Below, piece after piece: positions 14,101-27,254 of a stretch of 64,000 nt of DNA (its first letter is position 1; the number at the start of each line of letters is the position of its first letter). The stretch spans positions 18,070,052 through 18,134,051 of the forward strand of contig JACBWW010000018.1 in assembly GCA_020086605.1 (NCBI GenBank), written 5' to 3'. The translations under genes were made by a program, and so were the position numbers. The DNA comes from Lanius collurio (Eukaryota > Chordata > Aves > Passeriformes > Laniidae). The notes beneath the pieces were generated by a model. It did not search any database, was not told the origin of the DNA, and saw nothing but the letters and a program-made list of their open reading frames with translations.

Positions 14101-15960
14101 ATAATGGCTTTCCCTTCCAGCAATTCCTTGTTTAATTCAATGATCAGTGCTTAACCTTTGCAAGAGATTAATTTGGATTCTACTGGCAGCTGTTTCCTTT
14201 GCTGCCCAATTGCACACGTTGCCAAAATAGGTGCAACTCACATGTTGAATATGCAAAACCTGTTGGAGTAAATCGATTGCAGCCACCTGAGGCAGCCTGA
14301 CCCACACAGTCACAGGTCAGGCCACCACCTCGAGGTTACACAGGGCTTGGTGTAAGCAATAAAGCTGAAAAATCATAAACCTAGTGAAAATACTATTCTC
14401 TATTCCTTAAATAGCTTTAATAGGGGGCCCAGACTGACACAGCAAGGAGCCACGTGTGATGTCCCAACCCAGGCCATTGCTGAGGTTCAGACTTGGTGGT
14501 TTGCAGCACCACCCCCATCACCTGATCTAGAAAAGAGGGAAAGTAGCCCCACCACCACCCTGTGGGCCAGCAACTGCAAACCAGTTAAAGGACACGAAGG
14601 GCAGAGCACCCCAGAAGACATCTCTTGCCATGAGATAAGAGGGAAATTCTTCACCTGGATAATAACTAAATAAAATTTAAAATAAATTATACCTCCCCCC
14701 ACAGCAAAGGAAACAGAAGATACTGAGCAGGCAGACAATTTTCATAGCAGTGTGATGTGAGCAAGAGCAGCTCATGAAGAAATGTGATATTGTCCACACT
14801 ATTTGCAGTATTCAAAGAAATGAGGTTACCAGAGTTAGTGGGGGAAAATCCCTAATTGGAATGACGTGGAAGACTGGTACAGCACCAAGTCACTGAGCAA
14901 CAAAAAGACAGAGGAAATAAATGCTGATGAAAGTTAAGAAAAAGCTGTGAAGAACAAACACTCTTCCTTTCACCAAGGCATACAGAAGTTCCAAGGTGAC
15001 TCCTACCATTTTGTCATAGACAAATTGTTATATGGAAACACCTGCTCAGTGGCCAATTGTAGTAAAAAAAAAAGGTCAGCTAAACATTGTGAATATTTTA
15101 AGAAAGATCTCAAAATAAGAAATGAAATTGTATTTCTGTATCTTTAATACTTAATGTAGTTCCTCATTTTCCCTTCCCAAATTAGGTAGCAGAAACAGTA
15201 AAGATTTAGAGAACACAAAAAGACTATAAAATCTGAACAAGAGTCTAAGACAGAAGGGATATAAGAAAACCTAGGAAACTAACAAAATATGGGACACAGC
15301 AGTAAAAAAAATCCACTAAAGGATATAGAAATAAACCTGGAAGTATTATGGTGTGAGTTCTTACATTCTGTCTTGTGTCTCCACTGCTGGTTCTGTCAGA
15401 AATAAGATGTTGAGTCAAAGAGACTTTGAGTTGTAGATGCACTTGACAAAAAGTGGATTACATTGAATGATGATTTTGTTTAATGAATTGGCCCAAAGGA
15501 ATCCATCCTCACAATATGGTTGCACATGAACAATAAGAAAAGTTGATGTTAATATTTTTAAAAAAACTGGTTTAAAAGCTTACTATATTTTGTCCCTAAG
15601 GATCATTTTCATTCTCTAATTCATCTTTAGCTTATAAAGATATAATAGACACAAATTGACCTCAGAAAAGTTTATTCTTGCATTCCTCCTTGAACTGCAT
15701 TTTTCCCCATCACCATTCTTCTTCCTGCAGTACACTGCCTTAGCTTCCACCTTCAGTCCCCAATTTGTGAAGGCTGTGATGAATTCTGGATAGGCAACTG
15801 GAGAATACATTCACTTAAGTCTAATAGAAAACAATCTTTCCTTTCTCTCAGTGAAACAAATCCCCAAACCATCAACAAGAAAAACACAGAGAACAAGACA
15901 CAGGCACCCAACTGGTTTTCCAGTTCAAATGTGCAGAGATTAGTCCATATGCAGCATCTA

Positions 15961-15999
15961 AGTAAAATTATTTATAATTTATAGTAAAATTATTTATAA
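15961..15999 (+). repeat. Tandem duplication, 22-bp period
   Basis: AGTAAAATTATTTATAA starts at 15,961 and again at 15,983. The two 17-base words are identical. The unit is A+T-rich and present in two copies, typical of a replication-slippage duplication. Confidence 0.9.
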
Positions 16000-18900
16000 A
16001 TACAATAGTTATTAGACTTGTTGGAAATGTTATCTTGTCTTTGCTCATGGTTTAAAATTTCTCTTGCAACATGATAGCAACAGGTTGTGAAGCCTCAAAA
16101 GTATGAGATTTTTTAAAAGCTACGTTGGCTTCCTTTGCCACTTCCTCAGTAATAAATACCATAGTGATTCACATATAACAATTATAATGCTTGTTTTGAT
16201 CCTTTAACATTCATTTTTTTCCTCTGCAATCAAGAAAGCTGAGATTCAAGCATAAGCCAAGTGACAGGCACCCTATTTCCTCCCACATGAAATTAAAGAC
16301 CAAAAGGAAACACTTCATCTTTCTTTATTTTTACTTTCAATCACTCTAAGGTTATGGGTTAGATATGCAAACTGCCAAAATAGGAGAGGATGTAATCTAA
16401 ATGTTTGTCTGCAACTTAGGACATCAAATGATGCCAAAAGGAGCCGGGTTCAAAGCAAGAATTTTACAACAAGTGCTTGTGGTTGCAAAACTCCCTTTTA
16501 AGTCTACATTTCAACAAAATCCCTGGCCCTGTAGGTAACAATCAGCCACTCCTTTTTACTATTACCAATAGATATGAATATGACTCATTTTTATTAACAT
16601 CCCCAGATTTCTTTAGCATGCTGCTTGCCCTCTAAGTTGTCTGTGCACATCAGCATTTTTAAGCTTGTGCTTCCCTGGCACTGCTGCCTGGGCAGAGCAG
16701 CAAGGCTGGTGAGTAAAGCCAGTGAGGAAAGTGTGGGAGAGGTGAATCTACAACAACAGAGCAGCTCCCTGATTCAGCTGATACCTGGAACACTTTCAGC
16801 AGAGGAACCTTCTCCCAGGTCTTCAGCTGAGGCAAGCCCAGCAGCAGTCACAGTCTCAAACTGTAACCCAGACCCAGCAACAAAATTTTGTAGCCCAAAT
16901 CTTGTTCAAATATACTCAAGAAAACCAGTAAGGGTAGAGAGGACTGGAGTAAACCACATTGCCAAGTTAGCCTTGGGGCTAAAGCCCTAACTTATACTTT
17001 AAGTTTATTTCAGTTTAAAAATAAAACCTCTAAATTAATGCCAATGAAAGTCTTCTATTAAAAATTACTGTCAAGGAGCAAGGGAAAGCAGTATTCAGAC
17101 TTGAAACTGTTTTCAAAGAATTCCCTGAAAGCTTTCACAAAACCCACAATATAATCATCCAAATGACTTTTCTGTGGCTGTTGGACCAGATGCTTTTATT
17201 CCTCATCTCTCCCAGTATTTAATTCTTGGTTTAGTAGAAATCCACAGTAATTTTTCCTCAGGTTTTACCCATGGTACATGGGTTGTTAAAGATATACTAA
17301 AACATTTTCAGGCCTGTAGACGACTGGATTTCAAGATTCTTTAAAGATAAAGATGAGTGTAAATATTTTAAGTTCAAGATAAAATTTGGTTTTGGGGGGA
17401 AATAATTTTCTTGTTTTAGAAGCAGGCCTCTGTGTGCTGAAAGCAAATCACCTCAATTTTTACTAGAAGATAATCGCATCACGTTAATTGATTTTTTTCA
17501 GAAAAATCTGTTGTAAACGAATATGCTGAAAGAGGAGCATTGCTTAATTTAAAATTAAAAAAAGTGAGTTTGAATTACAACTCTTCATTTCAGATCCATT
17601 TATTTTCACATTAGGTCTGAACAAAGAAGTTGTATCCTCAAAGTTCCTTTAGAATGAGGATCATTCCTTTGGAATGCTGCCTGTGCAGCAGTCCCTCCAA
17701 GGCCACTCCCTCCCTGCTGTGGAATGCCAGCAGATCAGCGGGATGCCAGGCTGTGCCTGGGAGGCCACACGGGCACTCCCGCAGGAGAGCAGGGAGCCGG
17801 TCCCAGGGCACTCAACGGGTTAAACGCACTGCAATATGCATTAAGCACATGTTTCAAGCCAGCAGGGTGCCAGTCTAAGATGTCCTCAAAGCCTAATTTG
17901 ATAGATATTATGCCATATGCTGCTGCAAGTAGTTAGTAATAAAGAAAGTAAAATTTTTATGGATGAGCAAAACAGGAGCTCTTATGGATGGAGTGTTTTT
18001 AAATCAGGTGTATAATTTACGTACCGTCAGACCACATGTAGAGTGCATTTCTCAATTGAACTTATGAGCAGATAGGAAGGCAGTTTCTTTTAATAAGCAC
18101 TTCTTCAACTTATTGGCTCTACAATTACTTGCGCCAATTACCAGCAGCTGCTGCCTGTTTGGTGTTTTATCTTAGACAAGGAGTTACATTAGTTTCTAAT
18201 CAACAAACCATTCAAGGACTCTTTAAAAATATTTAAATTCAATTTCCCCATTTATTTTGAATTAACTGAAATAGTGGATATTTTCATTGTAGTACTTTGG
18301 TTCTTCCTAGGTTCTTCTCCAAACATAAATTTACTGTTGCAACATTTAAATTTCTATAAAGCCAAGAATATACATTATAACATATTTGATATAGGCATTT
18401 TCATGCAGCATCAGTATTGGCTTATTAACAATATATGGTACTTAATATACAGGTGATTTCTTGCCATAGAATGCATTATACTTCAGAACTTTTCTGACTT
18501 ATTCAAGTCTTTCAACTTGATCATTTACCTGACTCACAACTTAATAGAGCACTGGCTAATGGAGCAACAGACCACCAGAGAAAGCAATAAAAAAAAAAAA
18601 TAAACTAAGACACTCTGTTTCAAGAATGAAGGATTTTTTCCCCCTTTATCTCTAGACTTTCAAAATTATAGTACTAGAAATTTCCAAACAACTTAATGAC
18701 ACTTGAAAAAACCCTCTTAAAACAAGAAAAATTGGTATTTCTTTTGTAGTTTTTTTTCTCAAATATCCAAGGGAGAAAGCAAGGAAAATAAATAATTTAG
18801 AACTGTAAGTAGCAGAAGTAGCTGACAACTAAGATGTACTGTAATATCAGACTCAGGGAGTTTTTTCAAAGAGAAGTAATATCTGGTGATAACGTAAGGG

Positions 18901-19016
18901 GCTGCAGTGCACAGCTGCTGTTTGGAACAAGAGCCTTCCTTGTGGCAAATTCCTGGCAGACAACTGCCTTTCCTGGCAGAAAACTCTGTCTATTACAAAG
19001 AGAACAGGCAGGGAAG

Positions 19017-19039
19017 AATAAATAAATAAATAAATAAAA
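19017..19039 (+). repeat. (AAAT)n microsatellite
   Basis: Five tandem AATA units run into AAAAA. A near-identical tract is at 29,701-29,718. Confidence 0.93.
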
Positions 19040-21163
19040 ACTCTACAACAAGACCAACCAAACCACACCACCACCACATTTTGCATTTAAGCTCTTATCC
19101 CAATCATACTTTTTGAGTTTATTTTCTTAGTTGTGGGGACATCCTTCACACTATCCATGAGCCACGTGCTGGGAACTCCAAATCTGGCCAGATGCCACTG
19201 GGACAGGCACCATTAGTACTCCATCTACTCCAGAGAGTGCATCAGCCACCACAGGAGAGAACTCTTCCAACACAAGGTAACTTGGGGCAATTATGATGGC
19301 AGGTTTCACACTCAGGAAAGAGAAGATGAAAATTCAGTGAAGTCTCTCAAATCCATTGGTACAAAGTGATACAAGTCCAAACCCAGTAAAAATATTTCAG
19401 TTTCCCATTCCCACAGAGTTACAGTCATATATTTCAGCTGTTTGAAGGAAGTTAAGAAAACCCCTCATTATTCTTAGTTTTCCAAAATCACACACCAGGA
19501 TGCAAATCCTGTACTTTTTAAAAATAATATAATGAACAGAGCACCCTAACTGTTTTCTCATATTTATCTATTGAAATATAAAAAAATCAAAACTAATAAG
19601 AAATCCAGAAAGTTCATTGAAAGGGGCCTTGGGATCAATGGTTCATATAATAAAGGAGTCCTCTGTAAATATCAGGACATTACAATTATTTTCAAAACCC
19701 AGTGCCAGAGGGGATTTCTAGTATACTGGCTCCAAATAGAGACTTCAAACTGTAACCATAGAATAAATTTGGTTCCAATAAACCTTGAGAAGTTATCTGA
19801 CCCAACACTTACACTCCCCAAAGCAAGGTCAACTTCAGACTTGGTTTGGAATTGAATTGCACTGAAAATGCCAACAGAAAATTGGAACATTATTCTGCAA
19901 ATGAAAAAAAAAAAATTTAGAAAATTCATAGCAAGTACCACTTGTAAACAGGTGATGAATCAACCTTCCATGCCTCAGAAGTTACTACTTTTAAACCCTT
20001 CCTTCTTGTTCTTCTGCAAAATATGATTAAAAAAACACTCTGAAAGGAAGGAGTAATTTTCTGGGATTTTACAGAGCACAGGTAGTTTTTGGAAGAGACA
20101 CTTCACTCTTCCAAAAAGAACAGTATTTTCCACAGAACAGGAAGGTCCTAAGAGGAAGATCCTGCCCTCTCTCTACCACATACAATTTAGTTTCTCCATT
20201 ACACTACCAGTGTATTAAAGCCACCCAAGATGATAAAACATTTTGCTATTGAAGTTTAGAAACAAAGACATACACATTTTTATTGCAAATTCCTTTAACT
20301 CCTGCAGTTAAATTACAAATTATCCATCTTTTAATGTCATCTCTCACAGCTGGGAAAAATCTAACCCTCTCAGGACTCAATCAGATATTCACATCAATTT
20401 GTGTAATTAACACTAAGCTTAATATCTCTCTTAATTATGACTGCAAACACTTTCTTAAAATAAATCAAACTCACTAACTTAGAAAAACAAAACAAAGAAA
20501 TCTAACACCACTTAAAAATGACTCACATAAAGCTTTGATAAGATTATTCAAAGCCTCTTAGGCATATAGAATTTAAAAAAAAGGAAAGGAAAGAAAATTA
20601 AAAAAAAAGAACACCCATAAAACCCGAGGTTCAAACTCAAAGCTCCAGTTATTTGCTCGTATTCCTTTAAGGTGCAAGAACTACACCTTCTCATCATGTG
20701 CCCCTAATTTATATGGGATCTTATTCCTGTCCTCCCATGGGTATTTCCTACCACCACCCCAATGCACATGAGGGATTGGATAAGCTTGGAAAAAATAAAC
20801 AGGGTTCTCAAATGTTTCTTGAATGAAAGGTGGTCCATTCCATTAGCAGAATTAAGGTCACCACAAACATATTTTACTACTCATAATTTACATTCCACCT
20901 GGTCTTCTGATAATATCCTAAGGAATGGCATTATTTAAGCACACAGAAACAGAGTATCCTGCAGAACACACACCAGGAATGTGGCTCCTGGTGTCTCTGG
21001 ATGATACATCAGGGCACTCAGAAAATTGTATGAGGATCTTACCCTCTCCCTGGATCAAATCTATAAAATGCCAAGCACTCATTATGCACAATCCTCTAAG
21101 CACATTAGTCATCCTTGGGAATATACATTTACAACATAATGAATTTCAGGCATATCTACAATT

Positions 21164-21190
21164 AAAAAAAAAAAAATTACTTTTTTTTTT
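21164..21190. repeat. A13/T10 mirror-complement tract
   Basis: Thirteen A residues at 21,164-21,176, then TTAC, then ten T residues at 21,181-21,190 give a trivial A:T inverted repeat. It is probably two homopolymer expansions side by side. Confidence 0.9.
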
Positions 21191-23406
21191 AGAGTTACAC
21201 TTGTAGAGAATGTGGACATTACTGTAAACAAAAGGAAATAAAGAAAACATCACTGCTGTCACTGCTGTCTCACAGCTCTGCAGCACTACCTGAGCATTGG
21301 CATCACCTCACTGCACAACACACCTCTGGTTCTTCACACACAGCACAGGCCTTTAAAGGCCCAGAATTAACTGTGCTGTGTGATGCATTACAGAAACTGC
21401 TGCCAGTTGAAAGGGGCCCATGGTCAAAGCAATGCTGTTTAGTTTAAAGCAGCTGTATCCTGCAGCCTTAGACCTTGCTCTCGAGCAGAGACAGTGATGT
21501 CTTTAGCTAATTAAGGACCTCATTCTGTGAGCTCTTTGCCTGCCATACATCCAGCAACCAGGGTCAGCAAGCAGGAACATCTGAAACTATAGCAATACAA
21601 ACTATTTTCTAGATTAAAGTCTTTCCCTGTGGAATATCAAAGGCATACAGATATTTTTCTCAAAATTAAAATCAATTATGGTTACTTCAATCAAGAAACA
21701 GAATTCAGAAATGACCGAGGCATCCAAATGACAGCTCTAGTGGACTCCTGCCTGTCAAGGTCCTTCCTCTTAGCCATTTAATCCCCCAAAAGAAGTAGTA
21801 GTTCAACCTGCTGCTTGTTTTTCACATAGTAAACTCGCTTTTATAAGAAAGCAGTTATTTCAATGTTCTTTACAACAGCACTTAAATTTTTTCTCTCGGT
21901 CATCTGAGTCTGGATAGAGGCAAAGAAGTTGTATCATTTAGCAATTCCCAAAAGCCAGAAAGTGTCTGGAAAATAAAATGTAACATCCTTTAATGTTTTA
22001 GTATTACTTAGCCCTTAAAAAAAGATGGATACAACACCACTAGTCACTCCTCCCATTATCCTAAAATTAGACTATTCACCATGACAGAAATAAAGCCTTA
22101 CTTTCAGTTATTCATACAAAATTACTTGATCTCTTCCTAGACTAAGATATTATCTTTATTGGTCATCTAATAAGACAAATCTTAAATCTTCTAAAACAGT
22201 GGAGTAGCCCATTCAATTCTCAGCCATAAAACTTAAAGACTCAGGCTCCCAGAAGTACCAGAGCTCCTCAGACAAACTCCAAACCTACCAGAACACCACC
22301 AAAAACTAAGCCCCCTCAAAAGTCCGTCTGTTTAGTACAACCAATGATAGTGCTGAGGCCATGAGAGGAAAGAGATTAAGAATTCTCTTTTATGTTTCTC
22401 TACAGGTTTGATTTAGAACTAAGATCAAGTCTACTGGATCTCATCAAGTAACTGTGCTCTGAAAGGAAGCATAGAGAGAATAAAAAGAGGGATGAATGGA
22501 AGGAGAATATCAAGCTTTAAATCTCTGTTCATTTCTGTCTTCTTCCTACAAGCTCTCGTAAAGTGCATATCTCAAGGAAAAGAAAAAACCCAAACAAAAC
22601 CCCTCTCAGCTCTTAAGGAAAGAAAATATTTGTGCATGAATTTTATTTTTACAACAACAGCAGGAACAGAATAGTCATTTCTTATACAACAAGCACATTT
22701 GTTTCTTTACCAAATGGTACTTCTAGAGTTCATGCAATCATATGCCCAGCAGCTGCCCAAGGTGGGCACAAGAGGGTTCACTGCCATGAGCAAAGGCCCC
22801 TCTCCATTTACTTTCAGTATCTGCACTAACCTATATCCAAATGTGATGGCTAAGGGCTACTTTGTGAATATTAGGAAATGAAATAAACACAATTTATAGA
22901 CTTCAGCACTTGGTCAAATTCAAAGTGATTCTTCTTATCACTGTCTTTTTTTTTTTAATTCTTCTCATTGCCAGAATTAACATGCCCTGTATATAATGTG
23001 TTGTAAAGCAGGCAGTACATGATTACCACCTCCTACTCAGAGCCATTTTAACCATAATCTCACTATTTAGGTAGCTCTGTTAATTAACAAATTGCTATTA
23101 CTGGAAAGATGAGATTTGCACATTATTTCAAGTAGGCTTTAACAGTCTTTGAAAAACGACTACTAAATTTGTTAGCAGTTTGCACTATTTTAAGAAGAAA
23201 AAACTTTCATGATTTTTCAAAAGTCTAGAAACTGAGATGATCAATAATTTAATTAAAAACTGTATTTATATTCATGTCAAATTGGTTTTAGTTGTTTATT
23301 TTGTTTTACTTGTTTTTAAAATAAACGTTGGGCCATCTCCATAGACTGTTTGCAATAATTGATCCTGCATTAGAGCACCAGCATTTCTGACACTTCCTCT
23401 CCTTAC

Positions 23407-23549
23407 CATTCCAAGATGTGGCCTCATTTCAACTACTGGTGAAGATGGAAAAGCAATGGTAAATTCTATTATCAGATTACATTTACATGGAACAACAAAT
23501 CCAGGGACAGCCATGCAACAAGGTTCATCCCCCTTTCCTGAGCAGTCAT
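23407..23549 (-). CDS. Candidate internal coding exon on the minus strand, gene not recognised
   Basis: Read on the minus strand, a 143-nt segment starts after a TTTCTTGTTAG acceptor and ends at ATG|GTAAGG, a near-consensus donor. A CTAAC branch-point consensus sits about 23 bases before the acceptor, at 23,571-23,575. The frame has two bases of a split codon, then 47 open codons. The peptide is cysteine-rich near its start (DDCSGKGDEPCC, then VPCKCN) and ends MRPHLGM. The open frame continues past the donor for about 37 codons, so exon use versus a longer frame cannot be decided by eye. The clustered cysteines could suggest an extracellular protein, but that is inference and I recognise no family. 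It lies on the opposite strand to the candidate at 63,780-63,856, so the two cannot belong to one ordinary gene. Confidence 0.28.
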
Positions 23550-26339
23550 CTAACAAGAAACCATAAAGCAGTTAGAACTAGAACCTTTTTCACACCCTCA
23601 TAAGCAAATGATGTCATAATTTCCTCACTGCTCAATGACCCTCAGGTTTCCACAGTAGAAGAACAGGTTTCATTTTGTCCACAAGTTGTTCAAAACAACG
23701 AAGACACTGGGTTTAAGCTTTTATGCATTCACATTGTACAATGCATTTTATCCAAGAAAAAAGGAAGAAGGTAGCATTGAAAAGTACTTTCATAATGGCC
23801 TACTCATTTCTGACTTTACTTAGTCAAAGGTGGTAGAGGTGAAAAGCTAATTAATTTATCTTAAGGAAAATAAAGGACCATAGTGGTATTTATTTGTTTG
23901 TCCTACGGATTTGTATTTCAGGACAATTGTGGGATTATCATTACTCTCAAGGGAGGAATGCAATACATTCCCATGTTACCATTGCATCAGAGTATTATTC
24001 TGCACTGTTCTGGATAATAAAAATGTGGCCATCATACAACAGAATCTAATTTTAAAAATCACATTTCAATCTCAGTATGGATTTCTCAACCCACCAGATA
24101 CAACTTGTCTCACGACTGACTCCTGTCTGATTGCAGCAAGGTCCTGGGAGGCCAAGCAGAGGCCCCTGCACACACAGCTCTAGTGCTGACTGCTGGGAAT
24201 ATCAGTTAAAATCTGGACTGCAAAAATCACAGCCAACACACTTAGAGATTCACTTCTTCCCTTCATCATCACCCTTCTAGTTTCCATGCTGATTCTCCAA
24301 GACTCAGATCTCACAGCTTTATCACAAAGTTTAGATTCCACAGGCCCATTATCACATTTCCAGAATGGCTTCAGGGCCAAGTATGCTGCCAAAGATTACA
24401 TTTTTACAGTTAGAGTTACAAAGAACTGCAGAATATATTAAAAACAGCACTAGATAATTTCTTCTAGGTATCTCTTCCTATATTCTGTACCTAAAAGCAA
24501 GAGCTTTTGTGGACACAACAGCATTTGTGATCTTATGGCAAAATAAATTACCAAAAGAATGATGGAAAACCTTCCATATTAAAGGGATAATTCAAAACAG
24601 ACATTGTTGCTAAATTTCCAGAGCAGAATAACACTCCACTCACTGCCTTCCCCTCCTCCCCTGAGCTATAGAGATTCTTTGCGAAATTTGTATTAATAAT
24701 GCAAAGAATAAAACATTTAAGGAAGAAAGAAAGAGAGGTTAAAAAACATGATTCTAAAATGTGCTATAAACTTCTAATAGGAAAAAATAAACAAAAAGGA
24801 AAGTCTTTAGTAAGCAGACAAAACAAAATATACAGACACACAAAAGAAGGTACTCTACCCATACAGACAACACATGTATTCAAATTTGTCTACAATTGGA
24901 GCCTTCAAGCATTAAGAAAACCAGTCTCATTAAGACACATACAGGAAAAACTACACTAATCATAAAACCCATTAAAATAAAGTAAGTTAATACTGCTCAT
25001 TCAGAACTCAAGAAACTATGACTTTTTAGCTGCAACTTTATGGGCCCTATAAGTGCACTTACTCTAACTTAAAACCTTTTTGTGTATTTAACCTCCACTT
25101 TGCAATATCATAAATCACCTAGCTGTCAAAATAATTTTGTTGGAAACAAATTAGCTTGGAAATTCAGCATAGTAAGAACAGATTGGTGAAGCTGCAGTCA
25201 CTCAACATATACTTAGCCACAGGTACAGCAACTATAACCCACACAATAATATATCCAGTTGTTCATGACATTAGAAGACAGAAAACTTTTTCACATCTTT
25301 TCCATTTTAATTAACCTTTTCATTTAAAAAAAATAAATTTCAGCTGTTAACCAAAGGTTACAAGAACATCAAATTCCAAAACATCCTAATTTTTTCTGAC
25401 ATTATATAATCATTAAGATATTTAATCAAATTAATGCGCACCGTTACTGAGGGCACAAGAAACGAGATATTCATTTGTGCTACATATGATCTGCTGTTAT
25501 AGAACCCTTATTTATACAACAACTACTCTTGTGTCTTTGCCTTAAAGTTACCTTAAGAAGCTCCCTTGCATTAGAGGCATAAAAGAAAAAAGAAAGCATC
25601 AGGTACATTACCCAAATGCTGCTGTTGGAGGCACAGCTCCCAGGAAAGCAACACCTTACCCAGGGACAGAGGCAGAACTTTGTTCCAGCAGCCCTGCTGC
25701 TGCTCCTGGGAGCAGGGGGGATATCACCCCATGGAACAGCCAGCACGAAAAGCTGCTGGGGCTGGAAGTCACTGCAGACACAAAACACAGCTCCTTCTAC
25801 CATCCCTTCTTCTAACAACACTCTTGACTAACTTAGCTGAAAAGCTTCATGACACATTCTCTCCCTCTCTCTTGGTAGTTGTGAAGGCTGCTTGGTTTTA
25901 AACTAAATTCTTCCCAGCTGGGGTATGCTAATCACTGCTGGAAGAACAATACTCAGCTGATACCTGGGGCTCTGATGCAATTTACCTGTGCAGTCAGGTG
26001 CTGCAATCAGGCACCCTACTTCCCATTGCATCCAACAGCTGCAGCTCTTCCATTTAGATCCCCTGCTCACCAAAACAGGCACAGGAAAGTTTTCTTTTGA
26101 AGATACACAGGAATACAAATTTATTCTTAATGTGACTATACCAAGTGTGATGTATTTATATCAGCGGTATAACCCAGGGGCTTTGTTGTAATTGGATTCA
26201 GGCTTCCCAGTAAGGTTTTAAGAAAAGGGCTGAGATACTATTCAGTATAAAACTAAAAAAAAAAAAAAGTAAATAAAAGAAATCTGGCTTTATGCCATAA
26301 TAGCTGTTATCATTCTCATTAAAAACTTGGTCCACCACC

Positions 26340-26361
26340 TAGAGTTCCTCTAGGAACTCTA
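26340..26361. repeat. 9-bp inverted repeat with 4-nt loop
   Basis: TAGAGTTCC and GGAACTCTA flank TCTA. The match is perfect and stops sharply on both sides. It lies in otherwise ordinary A+T-rich sequence. Confidence 0.9.
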
Positions 26362-27254
26362 TAATCAGGATAGATAAATTCATATTCGATGCTACAAAGA
26401 AGATGAAAGAGAAAAGCCAATGTACACAGAAGTATCAACTCATTGGAAAACGGGACAAATTCCTTACACCTGTGCCATTCACACACCACCCTCTATAAAT
26501 ATACAGGAGTTCTGCATCTAAAAATATGGCTCTGATATAAACCACAAACCACTTTTATTCCATCCAACAAATAAAAGGGAGTTTTGGAGATGTTTATTAT
26601 ACTCAGCAACGCTTGTTAAATCTTATTTAAAGCTGCTTTCCTAGAGCAACTCTTAATTCTCCAGTATGCACTGGCTAGTGAGATAAGGGTGGCAAGATTA
26701 ATATTGTTCATATAAACAATAAAGGAAAACACATAGATTCAACAATTTCCTATCAATATCAAATGACTTTATTAAGTGATAAACTCATCCTGAACACAAA
26801 AAGCAGATATCCTTAATAGTAAAATATATTCAACTCTACTCTTTCTTCTTAGAGGGCCCCAGAATATGAGAGAAGTCTCATTGGAAGAGTTGATATCAAT
26901 TCCTGAGGTGAGATACTACACGAGACACAAACTTGCTTTTCCTGTTGTAGGCAGATGAAACCTTGCCAAGTCACACCTACTCAAAACTCCCTCTTTAAAT
27001 TGCTCCCTACATCCAGATTGCTCCTCTGATTTAAAGGAATAACCATTCTTTTTGTCTGCATCATCAAAATAAGTGAATTTTCTCCTTCACCCACTTCAAA
27101 ATCACAGAAATAGCAGAATTATTAAACTGTTTATGCTCAGGTTTATTTTTAAAATAACACAGCAAGCCCAGATGCCAGACAGCAAAGACCAAAGCAGGTC
27201 ATTAATACCGCAGGCATACCCAAGCCACGCAATCATTTTGCTGCAGCATCTCTA
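26362..27254. other. Non-coding flank of the CpG element
   Basis: Plain A+T-rich sequence with almost no CpG, giving a sharp boundary at about 27,210-27,255. No repeat or open frame of note. Confidence 0.8.

Larger units (their letters stand above)
11176..26339. other. A+T-rich non-coding DNA
   Basis: Apart from the candidate exon at 23,407-23,549, nothing is recognised as a gene. G+C-richer patches at 16,640-16,960, 17,650-17,850 and 25,600-25,800 support longer open frames by composition. Poly-A/T runs occur near 11,750, 12,900, 13,410, 18,590, 19,905, 20,600 and 22,947. No interspersed repeat was recognised in this block. Confidence 0.78.

Noticed and set aside
16617..16990. 121-codon plus-strand frame and a splice-like 92-nt segment ending CTG|GTGAGT
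   Set aside because: The donor is good but the acceptor tract is weak, the peptide is low-complexity and rich in S, A and P, and nothing is recognised. Kept only as a G+C-rich patch.
23911..24183. 90-codon plus-strand frame after a TTTCAG acceptor-like site
   Set aside because: Two frames are open by chance behind the acceptor, no donor follows, and no protein family is recognised.
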